This document shows, piece by piece, positions 9,497-18,785 of a DNA stretch of 41,610 nucleotides. The stretch covers positions 1 through 41,610 of the forward strand of contig DATGYC010000069.1 of NCBI GenBank assembly GCA_035298385.1, read 5' to 3'. Each line of letters starts with the position of its first letter. The first letter of the stretch is position 1. Made by a program: the position numbers and the translations under genes. Under the pieces are notes generated by a model. That model ran no database searches. It was not told where the DNA came from and saw only the letters and a list, made by a program, of their open reading frames with translations. Source of the stretch: DATGYC01 sp035298385 (GTDB lineage: Bacteria; Bacillota; Sulfobacillia; Symbiobacteriales; Symbiobacteriaceae).

Positions 9497-12400
9497 GGGT
9501 TTCAACCTCCTCAGCCTCAGCCAATTCGGCCAGGATATCATCAAGGGCGCCCTGGTCCAGACCCGCTTCGGGGAAGTCCGACGGTGTGTACCCACCTGCC
9601 TCAGGGGAGAGGCAATGGCGGATCATCGCCGTCAGCACCTGCACGAAGTTCAGGGCCAAGGCCTCAATAGTCTCGGCACGATGAACCTGCGCACTGTACG
9701 TGAAGTTCACCACCAGGCGTCCATCATGAACGCCAGCGTCTACATCTAACAGATACTTGCGCGGCCCCTCGGGATGGTGGTGGGCTCCTGCCGATTCCGG
9801 CGCCCGGCGGAACACACCCTCCACGGCACCCTCCTGATTCGTCTGACCCAGAAGCAGGAAGCTGATCGGGGCTTGCGGCAGCGCCGCCAGTTGCCGGGAG
9901 AGCGCTTCGTCCCCTCGCAGGTAGCGGAGGAGACCGTAGCCCATGCCCCGGTTGGGCACCTGCCGGACATACTCCTTTACAGCCTTCAGCAACTCGCCCA
10001 GTCCACCCTGGGGCACCGTGAGCAGCAACGGGTAGACGGCGGTGAACCACCCTACCGTCCGCGATACGTCCACGTTATCCAGGATGGGGTCGCGCCCGTG
10101 GCCTTCGATGTCGACCAGATGGCGGGGGGCGCCCGTCCACGTCGACAAGGCTTGCGCCAAGGCAGCCAGTAGCACCTCGTTGAGCTGGGTATGGTAGGCC
10201 TTGGGTACCTCCCGCAGGAGCGCCTCGGTCTCACCTTCCGCCAGGCCCACCGTAATGACCTGTGCCGATGCCTCGCTATTGAAGGCGTCGGGCCGGTTCA
10301 ACGGCAGAGGGGCCACCTGGGCACGATTCGGCTCCAGCCAGTAGTCCTGCTCGGCTGCGAGGGCGGGCGACTTTGCGTATTCGGTCAGCACTTCCGCCCA
10401 CTGCTTGAACGATGTTGTCTTGGCCGGGAGCGACGGCTGCTGCCCCTGGTTGAGCTGTTGATACAAGGTGGCCAAGTCCTCAAGCAGGATCTGCCAGGAG
10501 ACGGCTTCCACGACCCAGTGGTGAACCACCAAGAGCAACCGACCTGGGCGTTCGGCGCCCAAGTCAAAGTGGGCCAGCCGCATCAAAGGGCCATGCGCCA
10601 GGTCTAGTTGCCGTTGCATCTGGTCGGACAAGGTCTCGACCGCCTTGGACTGCTCCTCTCTGGGCACCGCTCTCAGATCGATGCGGGTGAAGAGGTTGCT
10701 GTACACGTCATCAGCAAGACCGGCGTTCCATTGCGTCCAGGTCTCCCCCACGCGTTGGAGGCGCAGGCGCAGGGCATCATGGTGGCGCAGAAGATGGCGT
10801 ACCGCCTCCTCCATGGCTCCCACGTTGATCTCGGGCGGCGTCTCCAGAAGGATCGCCTGGTTCCAGTGGTTGCGTTCTGGTCTGTCCTGGGCGACAAACC
10901 AGTGCTGTACAGGGGTCAGGGGCACAGGGCCTTCCACCACCCCTTGGTCGGCCACCAAGGCGGCACCTGTCGCTGCCAGGTTCGCCAGTTCAGCCACCGT
11001 CGGGTACTCAAAGAGTTGCTTGGAGGTCAGCCGGATGCTGGCCTTGTTGAGCCGGGCCATCACCTGCAGGGCGACCAGGGAGTCACCGCCCAGTTCAAAG
11101 AAGTTGTCGTGAATCCCCACCGCATCGATGCCGAGCAACTGCCGCCAAACGCCGGCGATCGTCTCTTCGGTCTCGTTGCGGGGCGCCACATAGTCGGTAC
11201 GGACTGCGGGCCGGGCGTGGGCAGCCTGGCCGTGCTGGGCCTCCTCCCGCCGCTCCAGCAAGGCCTGGGCTGTCGCCGCATCGCTAGCTTCGCGGAGCGC
11301 CACCAGGTCCTGCGGCGAGACGATGACCTGGCATTCGCCGCTGACCAGGGCCCGGCAGAAGGCGTCCGCACCCTCAGCGTGCGTGATGCCCGCATGGCGG
11401 ATCTCCTCACGAATCTCGGCCTGCCACTCCGGCGAGTCCATCGTGGCCAGGGAGTCGAGCGCCATGCCCGCCTCGCTCCAGGTGGGCCAGTTCATGGCCA
11501 CCACCCGTCGGGTAGGCTCGTTGGCACAGGCCGCGTAAGCATCCAAGAAGAGATTGGCGGCCGAGTAGTCGCTTTGGCCGAACTTGCCCAAGACCGAGCG
11601 CAACGAGGAGCAGAGCACCATGAAGTCCAAGGGCTGGTGCGCAAAGAGGCTGTCTAGCACCACGGTGCCCTGAACCTTAGCGGCCATGACCTGCTGTGCC
11701 TGTTCCATGGTCTTGAACTGCATGATGCCGCCGCCCGCAACACCGGCGGTATGGATGACGCCATGAATGGCGCCAAAGGTGACTCGCGCCTGGTCGACCA
11801 CTGCCTGCATCGCCGCCGTAGCGGCCACGTCGGCCTGGGCCACCAACACCTGGGCGCCCCAGCCCTCCATCGTCATGATCTGCGTGATCTTACGGCTGAC
11901 TGGGTCCGCTTCGCCGTGGCTAGCCAGCCAGCCACTCCATTCGTGGCGGGCCGGGAAGGATGAGCGGCCGACCAGGATCAGCCGGGCTTTGTAGTTCTGC
12001 GCCAGGTAGCTGGCCAGGGCGAGACCGACGCCCCCCAGGCCACCGGTGATCAGGTAGACCCCAGCCTCCTTCAGCGGTAGGTCTGAGGCGAGGGGCGCCG
12101 CCAAGCGCACCGGTTCCGAGTCCTGCACCCAGCGGTGCGCACCGCGGTAGGCCACGGGCGCCGCTGGCGCAGGCGACAACAGCTCGGCCCACAGTTGGCC
12201 CGCCAACCGCTCCCAGGACGGCTGCGGCGAGGGCGCCCGGGTCACATCCACGTGACGGCAGGCCACGTGGGGGAACTCCTGGGGAATGGTAAGACACGGC
12301 CCGAGCACCATGACCTTGCTCGGCACAAGGGTCTCGTCACCCAGCACCCGCTGCGTGTGATTGGAGACGACGGTCAGGGAGAGCGCCTGATTCGGGTACG

Positions 12401-15400
12401 CATTACCTAGCGACTGCGTGAGGGACAGCAGGCTGGCAAAGCCCGTCACGTCACCAGTGAGCGCCGATCCCGACGGCTCATCGGTGACGGTCCAGCAGTG
12501 GACCACGTGCTGAGGCACCGTTCCCTGCTGGGTTAGGGCCAGCCAGAGAGCCTCGTAGTCGCTGGTAGTGGCAGGGTTCAGGGTAAAGGTCCCATCGGCT
12601 AGACGGCCAAACCCCTGCCCCTCCACGACCCGGACCACGTCGCCACCGGCCTCGGAGATGCGCTGGATCAAGGCCTCGCTCAGACCAGCCTGATCAGCCA
12701 AGACGACCCAGGTGGCGCGCCCGGCCTTGGCTAGCGCCTCAGCGTTGGGCGCCAGCAGGGGCGCCGAACGCCGCCAGGACGGAACGTAGAACCAGTCAGC
12801 CGGATCGCTCTTCTTGTCCAGAGAGCGATGCCCACTCTCCTGCTTGGCCTCCGGGGCCACCAGATCCACCCAGTAGCGGCGCCGCTCAAAGGGATAGGTG
12901 GGAAGCGGGATCCGGCGCGGGAGACCGTTCCTGTACAGTCGCGTCCAATCCACGGCCACGCCGGCCACCCACAGCTTGCCTAGCGCCAGATGGCAGAGTG
13001 CGCCATCCTCCTGCAAGTCGTTAGCCGCTGGCAGGGAAGGCATCAGCCAGCGCCCACGGGCGTACCGCGGGTGCCGACGGGTTAGCCCGCAGAGCGTCTG
13101 ACCCGGACCTACCTCCAGCAATACCTGGTTGGCCTGGGCCAGAAGATGATCGACGCCGTCGGCAAACCGGACCGTCTGCCGCAGGTGACGGGCCCAATAG
13201 TGCGGGTCGGTGGCTTCGGCAGCCGTGATCCAGTCGCCCGTTACATTAGAGATGAAGGGAATCTGCGGTGGGCGCAGGGTGACCTGCTCCACCAAGCGTG
13301 TGAACTGGCCAAGGATCGGCTCCGTCATGTGGGAATGGAAGGCGTGGGAGGTGTGGAGCCGACGGGCTACCACGCCCCTTTCGGCCAACTGCGTCTCCAG
13401 CCGCTCCAACGCGTCAGCCGTGCCGGCGATCACGCAGGACTTCGGGGCGTTCACGGCGGCCAGGGAGAGCTCATCGTTCAAGAACGTCACCGCGTCGGCC
13501 TCCGACAGCGATACGGCCAGCATCTCACCCGGTGGTAGCGACTGCATCAGGCGCCCGCGGGCGGCCACAAGGCCCAAGGCGTCCTCCAAGGAGAGGACGC
13601 CGGCTAGACAGGCGGCGACGTATTCACCGATGCTGTGCCCCATCATAGCCGTGGGTTTGATGCCCCAGGCCAGCCATTGCTGGGCCAATGCGTACTCCAC
13701 GGCAAACAGGGCGGGTTGAGTCAAAGTCGTCTGGCGCAGGCGATCCGCTGCCGCCTCAGCGTCACCGTCAGGGGCGAACAGGACCGTTCGGATATCGAGA
13801 CCCAGATGGGGGTACAAGAGATCGGCACAGCGATCCAACGCCTGGCGGAAGACCGCTTCGGCCCCGTACAACTGGCGGCCCATTCCCACATACTGCGCCC
13901 CTTGGCCGGGGAAGAGGAAAGCGACCGTCGCCGGAGCATCCGGCGCCTCCCCCTTGCTCCCATCCGCCACGGCGCACGCGTGCACGGCTTCCGCTACGTC
14001 ACTGGCCACGAGCACCCGCCGGTGAACCATGGCCTTGCGCCCTGTTTGCAGGGTGACAGCCACCTGCCCCAAGTCTAGGCCCGGGTTCTCTTTCAGGTGG
14101 CGCGCTAGGTTGTCGGTGGCTGCCTGCAGCGCTTCAGGGCTCCGGGCCGAAAGCGGCAGCACGTGCCAGTGTTTCGGTGGCACGTCATCCGTCAGCACGG
14201 GCGCCTCCTCCAAGACCACGTGGACATTGGTGCCGCCGATGCCGAAGGCGCTGACACCCGCTCGCCTGGGCAGGTCACCGGGCTCCCAGGACTGCAACGC
14301 CGCGTTGACGTAGAAGGGGCTGTTGGCGAAGTCAATGTGCGGGTTGGGCGCCCGGTAATGCAGACTGGGGGGCAACTGCCGATGATAGACAGCCAGCACC
14401 GCCTTGATCAGTCCGGCTACACCGGCCGCCGTATCCAGGTGGCCGATATTGGTCTTCAGCGATCCGATGGCACAGTACCCCTTGCGATCCGTGTGGGCGG
14501 TGAAGGCCCGCGTTAGGGCTGCAACCTCGATGGGATCGCCCAGGTTCGTCCCTGTCCCATGCGTCTCGATGTAGGTCACCGTATCCGGATGGAAGTCGGC
14601 CATGGCTAGGGCCTCGGCGATCACCTCAGCCTGACCATCGACACTGGGCGCCGTGTAGCCGACCTTCCCCGAGCCGTCGTTGTTGCAGGCCGATCCCTTG
14701 ATCACGGCATAAACATGGTCACCGTCAGCCACAGCCCGGTCCAGCCGCTTCAGGGCCACCACACCGACCCCGTTGCCGAAGACCGTTCCGCGGGCATCTG
14801 CATCAAAGGCCCGGCAGTGGCCGTCTGGCGACGCAATGCCGCCCTCGCTGTACAGGTAGCCCGTCTTTTGGGGCACACGAACTGAGACACCGCCCGCCAG
14901 AGCCATGTCGCACTCGCCGCTTAGCAGACTCTGACACGCCAGGTGCACGGCCACCAGCGAGCTGGAGCAGGCTGTCTGCACCGTCACCGTGGGACCGGTC
15001 AGGTTCAATTTGTAAGCAACACGGGTGCAGAGGAAATCCTTGTCGTTGAGTAGCCCGGCCTGGAAGCCGCCCACCAGCTCCATCAGTTGCCTGTTGGGTA
15101 GCAGGTTCTGCAGGAAGTAGCTACCCGACCCCGTGCCGCCAAAAACGCCAATGCGACCGGCAAAATCCGCAGGGTTCACCCCTGAATGCTCCAGGGAGAC
15201 CCATGCAGTCTCCAGAAAGAGGCGCTGCTGCGGGTCCATCAACTCTGCTTCCCGGGGATTGATGCCGAAGAACGCGGCATCAAACGTCTCGACATCGCCT
15301 AACACCGCGCCCCCCTTGACGTAGTGGGGGTTTTGAAGGAGCTGGGCATCGACGCCGGCAGCCGCCAACTCATCATCGGTGAAAAAGGTAATGCACTCCA

Positions 15401-15512
15401 CGCCATCCCGGATGTTGCGCCAGAAGGCATCTACGTTGTCGGCCTTGGGAAATCGGCCTGCCATGCCGATGACCGCGATGCCACTGAGCTGCTCCTCGGA
15501 CAGTGTCGTCAT
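9474..15512 (-). CDS. Type I PKS with terminal epimerization-like domain (KS-AT-KR-carrier-E*)
   Basis: A 2012-aa protein starting at ATG 15512 with AGGAGAGGG at 15521-15529. Domains: ketosynthase (about 10-440; Cys182 in QTACSSS; EThHGTGT- and NIGH-type His motifs present), acyltransferase (about 535-840; GHSIGE Ser627 and SHAFHSH, the malonyl-CoA pattern), ketoreductase (about 1150-1340; TGGLGGVG, Tyr1316 in YSAAN) and a carrier with the NRPS-like LGGDS motif (Ser1478). A full-length epimerization-type domain follows (about 1530-1985). The KS resembles those that accept aminoacyl chains. The module should add malonate to the Val-bound chain and reduce the ketone to a hydroxyl. The E-type domain has HHWVVEA (Asp replaced by Glu1669) and FLLLGQ instead of FNYLGQ (Leu1886-Leu1887), while EGHGR (Glu1803) and VGWFT are kept. 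An epimerase has no obvious substrate after an unbranched malonate unit. It is probably degenerate, structural, or repurposed. Confidence 0.96.
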   Translation of the reverse strand: MTTLSEEQLSGIAVIGMAGRFPKADNVDAFWRNIRDGVECITFFTDDELAAAGVDAQLLQNPHYVKGGAVLGDVETFDAAFFGINPREAELMDPQQRLFLETAWVSLEHSGVNPADFAGRIGVFGGTGSGSYFLQNLLPNRQLMELVGGFQAGLLNDKDFLCTRVAYKLNLTGPTVTVQTACSSSLVAVHLACQSLLSGECDMALAGGVSVRVPQKTGYLYSEGGIASPDGHCRAFDADARGTVFGNGVGVVALKRLDRAVADGDHVYAVIKGSACNNDGSGKVGYTAPSVDGQAEVIAEALAMADFHPDTVTYIETHGTGTNLGDPIEVAALTRAFTAHTDRKGYCAIGSLKTNIGHLDTAAGVAGLIKAVLAVYHRQLPPSLHYRAPNPHIDFANSPFYVNAALQSWEPGDLPRRAGVSAFGIGGTNVHVVLEEAPVLTDDVPPKHWHVLPLSARSPEALQAATDNLARHLKENPGLDLGQVAVTLQTGRKAMVHRRVLVASDVAEAVHACAVADGSKGEAPDAPATVAFLFPGQGAQYVGMGRQLYGAEAVFRQALDRCADLLYPHLGLDIRTVLFAPDGDAEAAADRLRQTTLTQPALFAVEYALAQQWLAWGIKPTAMMGHSIGEYVAACLAGVLSLEDALGLVAARGRLMQSLPPGEMLAVSLSEADAVTFLNDELSLAAVNAPKSCVIAGTADALERLETQLAERGVVARRLHTSHAFHSHMTEPILGQFTRLVEQVTLRPPQIPFISNVTGDWITAAEATDPHYWARHLRQTVRFADGVDHLLAQANQVLLEVGPGQTLCGLTRRHPRYARGRWLMPSLPAANDLQEDGALCHLALGKLWVAGVAVDWTRLYRNGLPRRIPLPTYPFERRRYWVDLVAPEAKQESGHRSLDKKSDPADWFYVPSWRRSAPLLAPNAEALAKAGRATWVVLADQAGLSEALIQRISEAGGDVVRVVEGQGFGRLADGTFTLNPATTSDYEALWLALTQQGTVPQHVVHCWTVTDEPSGSALTGDVTGFASLLSLTQSLGNAYPNQALSLTVVSNHTQRVLGDETLVPSKVMVLGPCLTIPQEFPHVACRHVDVTRAPSPQPSWERLAGQLWAELLSPAPAAPVAYRGAHRWVQDSEPVRLAAPLASDLPLKEAGVYLITGGLGGVGLALASYLAQNYKARLILVGRSSFPARHEWSGWLASHGEADPVSRKITQIMTMEGWGAQVLVAQADVAATAAMQAVVDQARVTFGAIHGVIHTAGVAGGGIMQFKTMEQAQQVMAAKVQGTVVLDSLFAHQPLDFMVLCSSLRSVLGKFGQSDYSAANLFLDAYAACANEPTRRVVAMNWPTWSEAGMALDSLATMDSPEWQAEIREEIRHAGITHAEGADAFCRALVSGECQVIVSPQDLVALREASDAATAQALLERREEAQHGQAAHARPAVRTDYVAPRNETEETIAGVWRQLLGIDAVGIHDNFFELGGDSLVALQVMARLNKASIRLTSKQLFEYPTVAELANLAATGAALVADQGVVEGPVPLTPVQHWFVAQDRPERNHWNQAILLETPPEINVGAMEEAVRHLLRHHDALRLRLQRVGETWTQWNAGLADDVYSNLFTRIDLRAVPREEQSKAVETLSDQMQRQLDLAHGPLMRLAHFDLGAERPGRLLLVVHHWVVEAVSWQILLEDLATLYQQLNQGQQPSLPAKTTSFKQWAEVLTEYAKSPALAAEQDYWLEPNRAQVAPLPLNRPDAFNSEASAQVITVGLAEGETEALLREVPKAYHTQLNEVLLAALAQALSTWTGAPRHLVDIEGHGRDPILDNVDVSRTVGWFTAVYPLLLTVPQGGLGELLKAVKEYVRQVPNRGMGYGLLRYLRGDEALSRQLAALPQAPISFLLLGQTNQEGAVEGVFRRAPESAGAHHHPEGPRKYLLDVDAGVHDGRLVVNFTYSAQVHRAETIEALALNFVQVLTAMIRHCLSPEAGGYTPSDFPEAGLDQGALDDILAELAEAEEVETRVNAQRR
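9506..9512 (-). promoter_or_regulatory. Ribosome-binding site inside the PKS 3' end for the Gly NRPS
   Basis: GAGGAGG on the minus strand, 9 nt before GTG 9496 and inside the last codons of the PKS gene. It fixes the start of the overlapping Gly synthetase and argues against starts further upstream in the same open frame. Confidence 0.75.
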
Positions 15513-15528
15513 TACGTGTTCCCTCTCC

Positions 15529-18500
15529 TTAGCGGGTGGCCTTGCGCGTTCGCCACTGATTCTCTAGCCGGGCCCGGCGGCTCGCTGCCCGGTCGGCAGT
15601 CTCCTGGAACGAGTCCTGTCTGGATGCCTGGTCGTGTGCGTCGCCCAGGTATTGGGCGAGGGAGAGCAGCGTCGGGTGGTGGAACATCTCCACCAACGGG
15701 AACTCTCGGCCCACCCTTTGCTGCAGCTGGGTATGCGCCCGCACCATGAGGAGCGAGTTGCCACCCAGGTCGAAGAAGTTGTCGTGTCGGCCCAGGTTCT
15801 CGACCTCAAGCACCGACTGCCAGACGGCAGCGATAGCCTGCTCGAGCGCCGACTGGGGCAGAACCGCCTCAGCGGCGGCCACTCGTGCCTCGGGCGCCGG
15901 CAGCGCCTTGCGGTCCACCTTGCCGTTGGGGTTCAGGGGGAGCTGCGCCAGGGTGACGAAGGTCGACGGGATCATGTGCTGGGGTAGATGCCGCTGCAGG
16001 AAGCGGCTAAGGGCCGCCGGCTCCAGTCCCGGTGAGGCTACATCGCCGTCGGCCGGCACCAGGTAGGCGACCAGCCGCTGCGTGGCCCCGCCTTCCCCGC
16101 CCTGCGTGACGACAACCGCCTCGCGCACGAGCGGGTGGTGGACTAGGGCCGATTCAATCTCGCCCAGTTCGATGCGGAAGCCGCGGATCTTCACCTGGAA
16201 GTCACGGCGGCCCAGGAACTCCACGGTGCCGTCAGGCAGCCAGCGGGTCAGGTCGCCCGTTCGGTAGAGGCGGCTACCGGCCGAACCGAAGGGGTTGGGT
16301 ACAAAACGATCATCGGTCAGATCCGGTCGCTTCCAGTAACCGCGGGCCAAGCCCTCGCCGCCGGCATAAAGCTCGCCAGGCACACCCACGGGCACTTGGC
16401 GTTGCTGGGCGTCCAGGATCCAGACCTGGGTGTTGGTGATCGGCTTGCCGATGGGGATGGAGCGCCCTGGCACCACCGTCGTGATGGTGTGGCAGCAGGT
16501 GAAGGTGGTGTTCTCGGTCGGGCCGTAGCCGTTGATCAGCCGGCAATGGGGGAGCTTGGTCAGCACCCGCTCGACGTGGGGCGCCGAGAGCACGTCGCCG
16601 CCAGCCAGCAGTTGACGCACGGGCTGCAGGCCCTCGAGGTTGCCGTCCACCATCTCCTGGAACAGGCCGGCCGTGAGCCACATGGACGTCACCTGGTGCT
16701 GGGCGATCGTGCGGCCCAAGTCACCCAGGGAGGCCTGCCCGGGCGGGCAGATTGCGAGGGTGGCCCCGTTCAGCAGGGCGCCCCAGATCTCAAGGGTGGA
16801 GGCGTCAAACGAGATGGGCGCGTACTGGAGCCAGACCTGATCGGAGCCAAAATCCACGAAGTCAGTCCCCTTGACCAACCGCACGACGGCTCGCTGCGGG
16901 ATGGCGATGCCCTTGGGCTGGCCGGTGGAGCCCGAGGTGTACATAATGTAGGCCAAGCTGTCGCCTGCGGCCGGGCACGGCGGTGGCGTGGTGGATTCCT
17001 GCGCCAGCGTAGCCCGGTCCTGATCCAGATCGACCACCACCGCCGTGTGCGGTGGCAACTTGGTGCCCAGGCCCCGCCCGGTGATCAGCACAGGCACGCC
17101 TGTATCCTGAATCATGAAGCTGAGCCGCTCGGCCGGATACGCCGGATCCAAGGGGACATAGGCGCCGCCTGCCTTCAAGATGCCGAGCAGCGCCACCACC
17201 TGGTCAAAGGAGCGCTCCAGACAGAGGCCGACCGGCGTATCGGTGCTGACCCCCTGTCTCTGCAGGGTGTGGGCGAGTTGGTTCGCCCGCTGGTCCAGTT
17301 CGCCATAGGTCATCTGCTGGGCGCCCAAGGCAAGAGCCACCTTGCTCGGCGCCTGCGCCGCCTGCTGCTCAAACAGGGCCGCGAGAGAGGCCTGCCGCGG
17401 GTAGGGGCTGCTGGCGCCCCGCCAACGGGCCAGTTGCGACTCCTCCGCTGCCGTGACGATCTGGAGGTGCCCCACGGGCTGAGCGGGATTGGCAGCCATG
17501 CCTTGCAGGATCTGTGTCAGGTGCCCCAGAAGGCGATGGACCGTCTCCTCATCCAGCCGCTGGCCGTCGTACATCGCCCCTAACGACAACTGCGTGCCCG
17601 GGCGCACCGTGAGGCTGAGCAGATAGCTGCTCTTCTCCACCGAGCGGATGTCCGAGATGTTCACGTTGCCTTCCCCGTTGGTCAGCATCGTGTCGACGGG
17701 GTAGTTCTCAAAGACGACGATCGTCTCAAACAAGGAGGTGCCGCGCGGCAGATCGCTCCAGCCCTGAACCTGGACGAGCGGGGTGTATTCAAACTGGCGC
17801 TGTTCCACCTGTGTTGTCTGCAACGCTTGCAGCCAGGGGATGAGGCTGGCATCATGGGGGACCCGCACCCGCACCGGGAGGGTGTTGATGAACAGGCCCA
17901 CCATGGTCTCCACGTCTGGTAGGTCGACGGGTCGACAGGCAACCGTCGAACCGTAGACCAGATCCTCCTCCCCGCTGTAGCGGTTGAGGAGAACCGCCCA
18001 GGCGCCCTGCACCAGCGTGTTCATGGTCAGCTGATGCTGGCGTGCCAAGGACTGCAGTGTCGCCGTCAGTTCCGGCGTGAGCTGCCACTCCACCTTGCGC
18101 GCCCCAGTCGACGGCCCAAGGTCGGTCTTGACCAGTCGTTCCACCGGGAGCCGGGTGGGCGCCGAAAAGCCGCGTAACTGCTGGCGCCAGAAGGCTTCCG
18201 CCTGGGCGATGTCTTGGCGGCTCAGCCAGGCAATGTAACTCCGATACGGCCGGGTGTACGGCAAAACATAGGACTCGCCACGGGCCAGCGCCTCATAGGC
18301 GGTAAACAAGTCCTTGAGCACCAACGCCATGGACCACCCGTCCAAGAGCAGATGGTGGTGGGTCCACACGAAACGGTAGGCCGTCTCATCCGTCTGGATC
18401 AGGGCGAACCGCATCAAGGGTGGCCGGCGCGGGTCAAACCCCCGCCGGCGCTCCGCCTCCAGATACGCCTCAAACCGCACCTGCTGTTCCTCCGCCGGCA

Positions 18501-18783
18501 TGCCGCGCCAGTCGATCTCTTCCCACGGCAGGGGGAGTCGGCGGTGCACCGCCTGCAGCGGCTTGTCGATCTCTTCCCAGTGGAACGAGGTCCGGAAGAC
18601 GGCATACCGCTCCATGACCTTCTCCCACGCGTCCCTGAAAGCTACCGGGTGAAAACCGCCGTCGAAGGCATAGCTCACCTGAACGACGTAGACCTCCGAC
18701 TCGGGGGCCTGCAGGGTGTGAAACAACAGCCCCTGCTGCATGGGCGATAACTCGTAGAGCTCCTCGATCTGATCCGGCCTCAT
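15529..18783 (-). CDS. NRPS, C-A-PCP, predicted valine module
   Basis: A single-module synthetase of 1084 aa, starting at ATG 18783 only 2 bp after the stop of the Thr/Thr gene. A G-run lies about 10 nt upstream, and coupling is likely. The N-terminus (MRPDQIEELYELSPMQQG) resembles the acceptor side of a communication-mediating pair, in front of a D-donor-type condensation domain (HHLLLDG, His144). The adenylation domain (about 480-960; YTSGSTGQPKG near 613) has the hand-read code D-A-L-W-L-G-G-T-F-(K), which fits valine codes of the DAxWxGGTFK type. The carrier has GGNS (Ser1010). The protein ends in an Arg-rich tail (DRAASRRAR), as is common in synthetases that pass their chain to a PKS. 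That matches the PKS gene 16 bp downstream, so Val plus a reduced C2 unit should give a 4-amino-3-hydroxy acid. Confidence 0.95.
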   Translation of the reverse strand: MRPDQIEELYELSPMQQGLLFHTLQAPESEVYVVQVSYAFDGGFHPVAFRDAWEKVMERYAVFRTSFHWEEIDKPLQAVHRRLPLPWEEIDWRGMPAEEQQVRFEAYLEAERRRGFDPRRPPLMRFALIQTDETAYRFVWTHHHLLLDGWSMALVLKDLFTAYEALARGESYVLPYTRPYRSYIAWLSRQDIAQAEAFWRQQLRGFSAPTRLPVERLVKTDLGPSTGARKVEWQLTPELTATLQSLARQHQLTMNTLVQGAWAVLLNRYSGEEDLVYGSTVACRPVDLPDVETMVGLFINTLPVRVRVPHDASLIPWLQALQTTQVEQRQFEYTPLVQVQGWSDLPRGTSLFETIVVFENYPVDTMLTNGEGNVNISDIRSVEKSSYLLSLTVRPGTQLSLGAMYDGQRLDEETVHRLLGHLTQILQGMAANPAQPVGHLQIVTAAEESQLARWRGASSPYPRQASLAALFEQQAAQAPSKVALALGAQQMTYGELDQRANQLAHTLQRQGVSTDTPVGLCLERSFDQVVALLGILKAGGAYVPLDPAYPAERLSFMIQDTGVPVLITGRGLGTKLPPHTAVVVDLDQDRATLAQESTTPPPCPAAGDSLAYIMYTSGSTGQPKGIAIPQRAVVRLVKGTDFVDFGSDQVWLQYAPISFDASTLEIWGALLNGATLAICPPGQASLGDLGRTIAQHQVTSMWLTAGLFQEMVDGNLEGLQPVRQLLAGGDVLSAPHVERVLTKLPHCRLINGYGPTENTTFTCCHTITTVVPGRSIPIGKPITNTQVWILDAQQRQVPVGVPGELYAGGEGLARGYWKRPDLTDDRFVPNPFGSAGSRLYRTGDLTRWLPDGTVEFLGRRDFQVKIRGFRIELGEIESALVHHPLVREAVVVTQGGEGGATQRLVAYLVPADGDVASPGLEPAALSRFLQRHLPQHMIPSTFVTLAQLPLNPNGKVDRKALPAPEARVAAAEAVLPQSALEQAIAAVWQSVLEVENLGRHDNFFDLGGNSLLMVRAHTQLQQRVGREFPLVEMFHHPTLLSLAQYLGDAHDQASRQDSFQETADRAASRRARLENQWRTRKATR

Positions 18784-18785
18784 GC

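Noticed and set aside
9497..9595. Upstream extension of the Gly NRPS to 9595
   Set aside because: The added residues come from the PKS 3' end read in another frame and lack domain similarity. GAGGAGG before GTG 9496 marks the start.
10600..11100. Possible gene fusion or assembly artefact at the PKS carrier/E-domain border
   Set aside because: The reading frame runs through without stop or frameshift, the linker has normal length, and the C-terminal tail and next gene start fit a real gene end. Kept as a biological finding, though read support was not available.
16396..17583. Long open frame antisense to the Val adenylation domain (and similar antisense frames, e.g. 10608-11657)
   Set aside because: GC-rich codon use makes long shadow frames on the opposite strand. 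They have no recognisable domain or ribosome-binding site and lie wholly within conserved NRPS/PKS domains.
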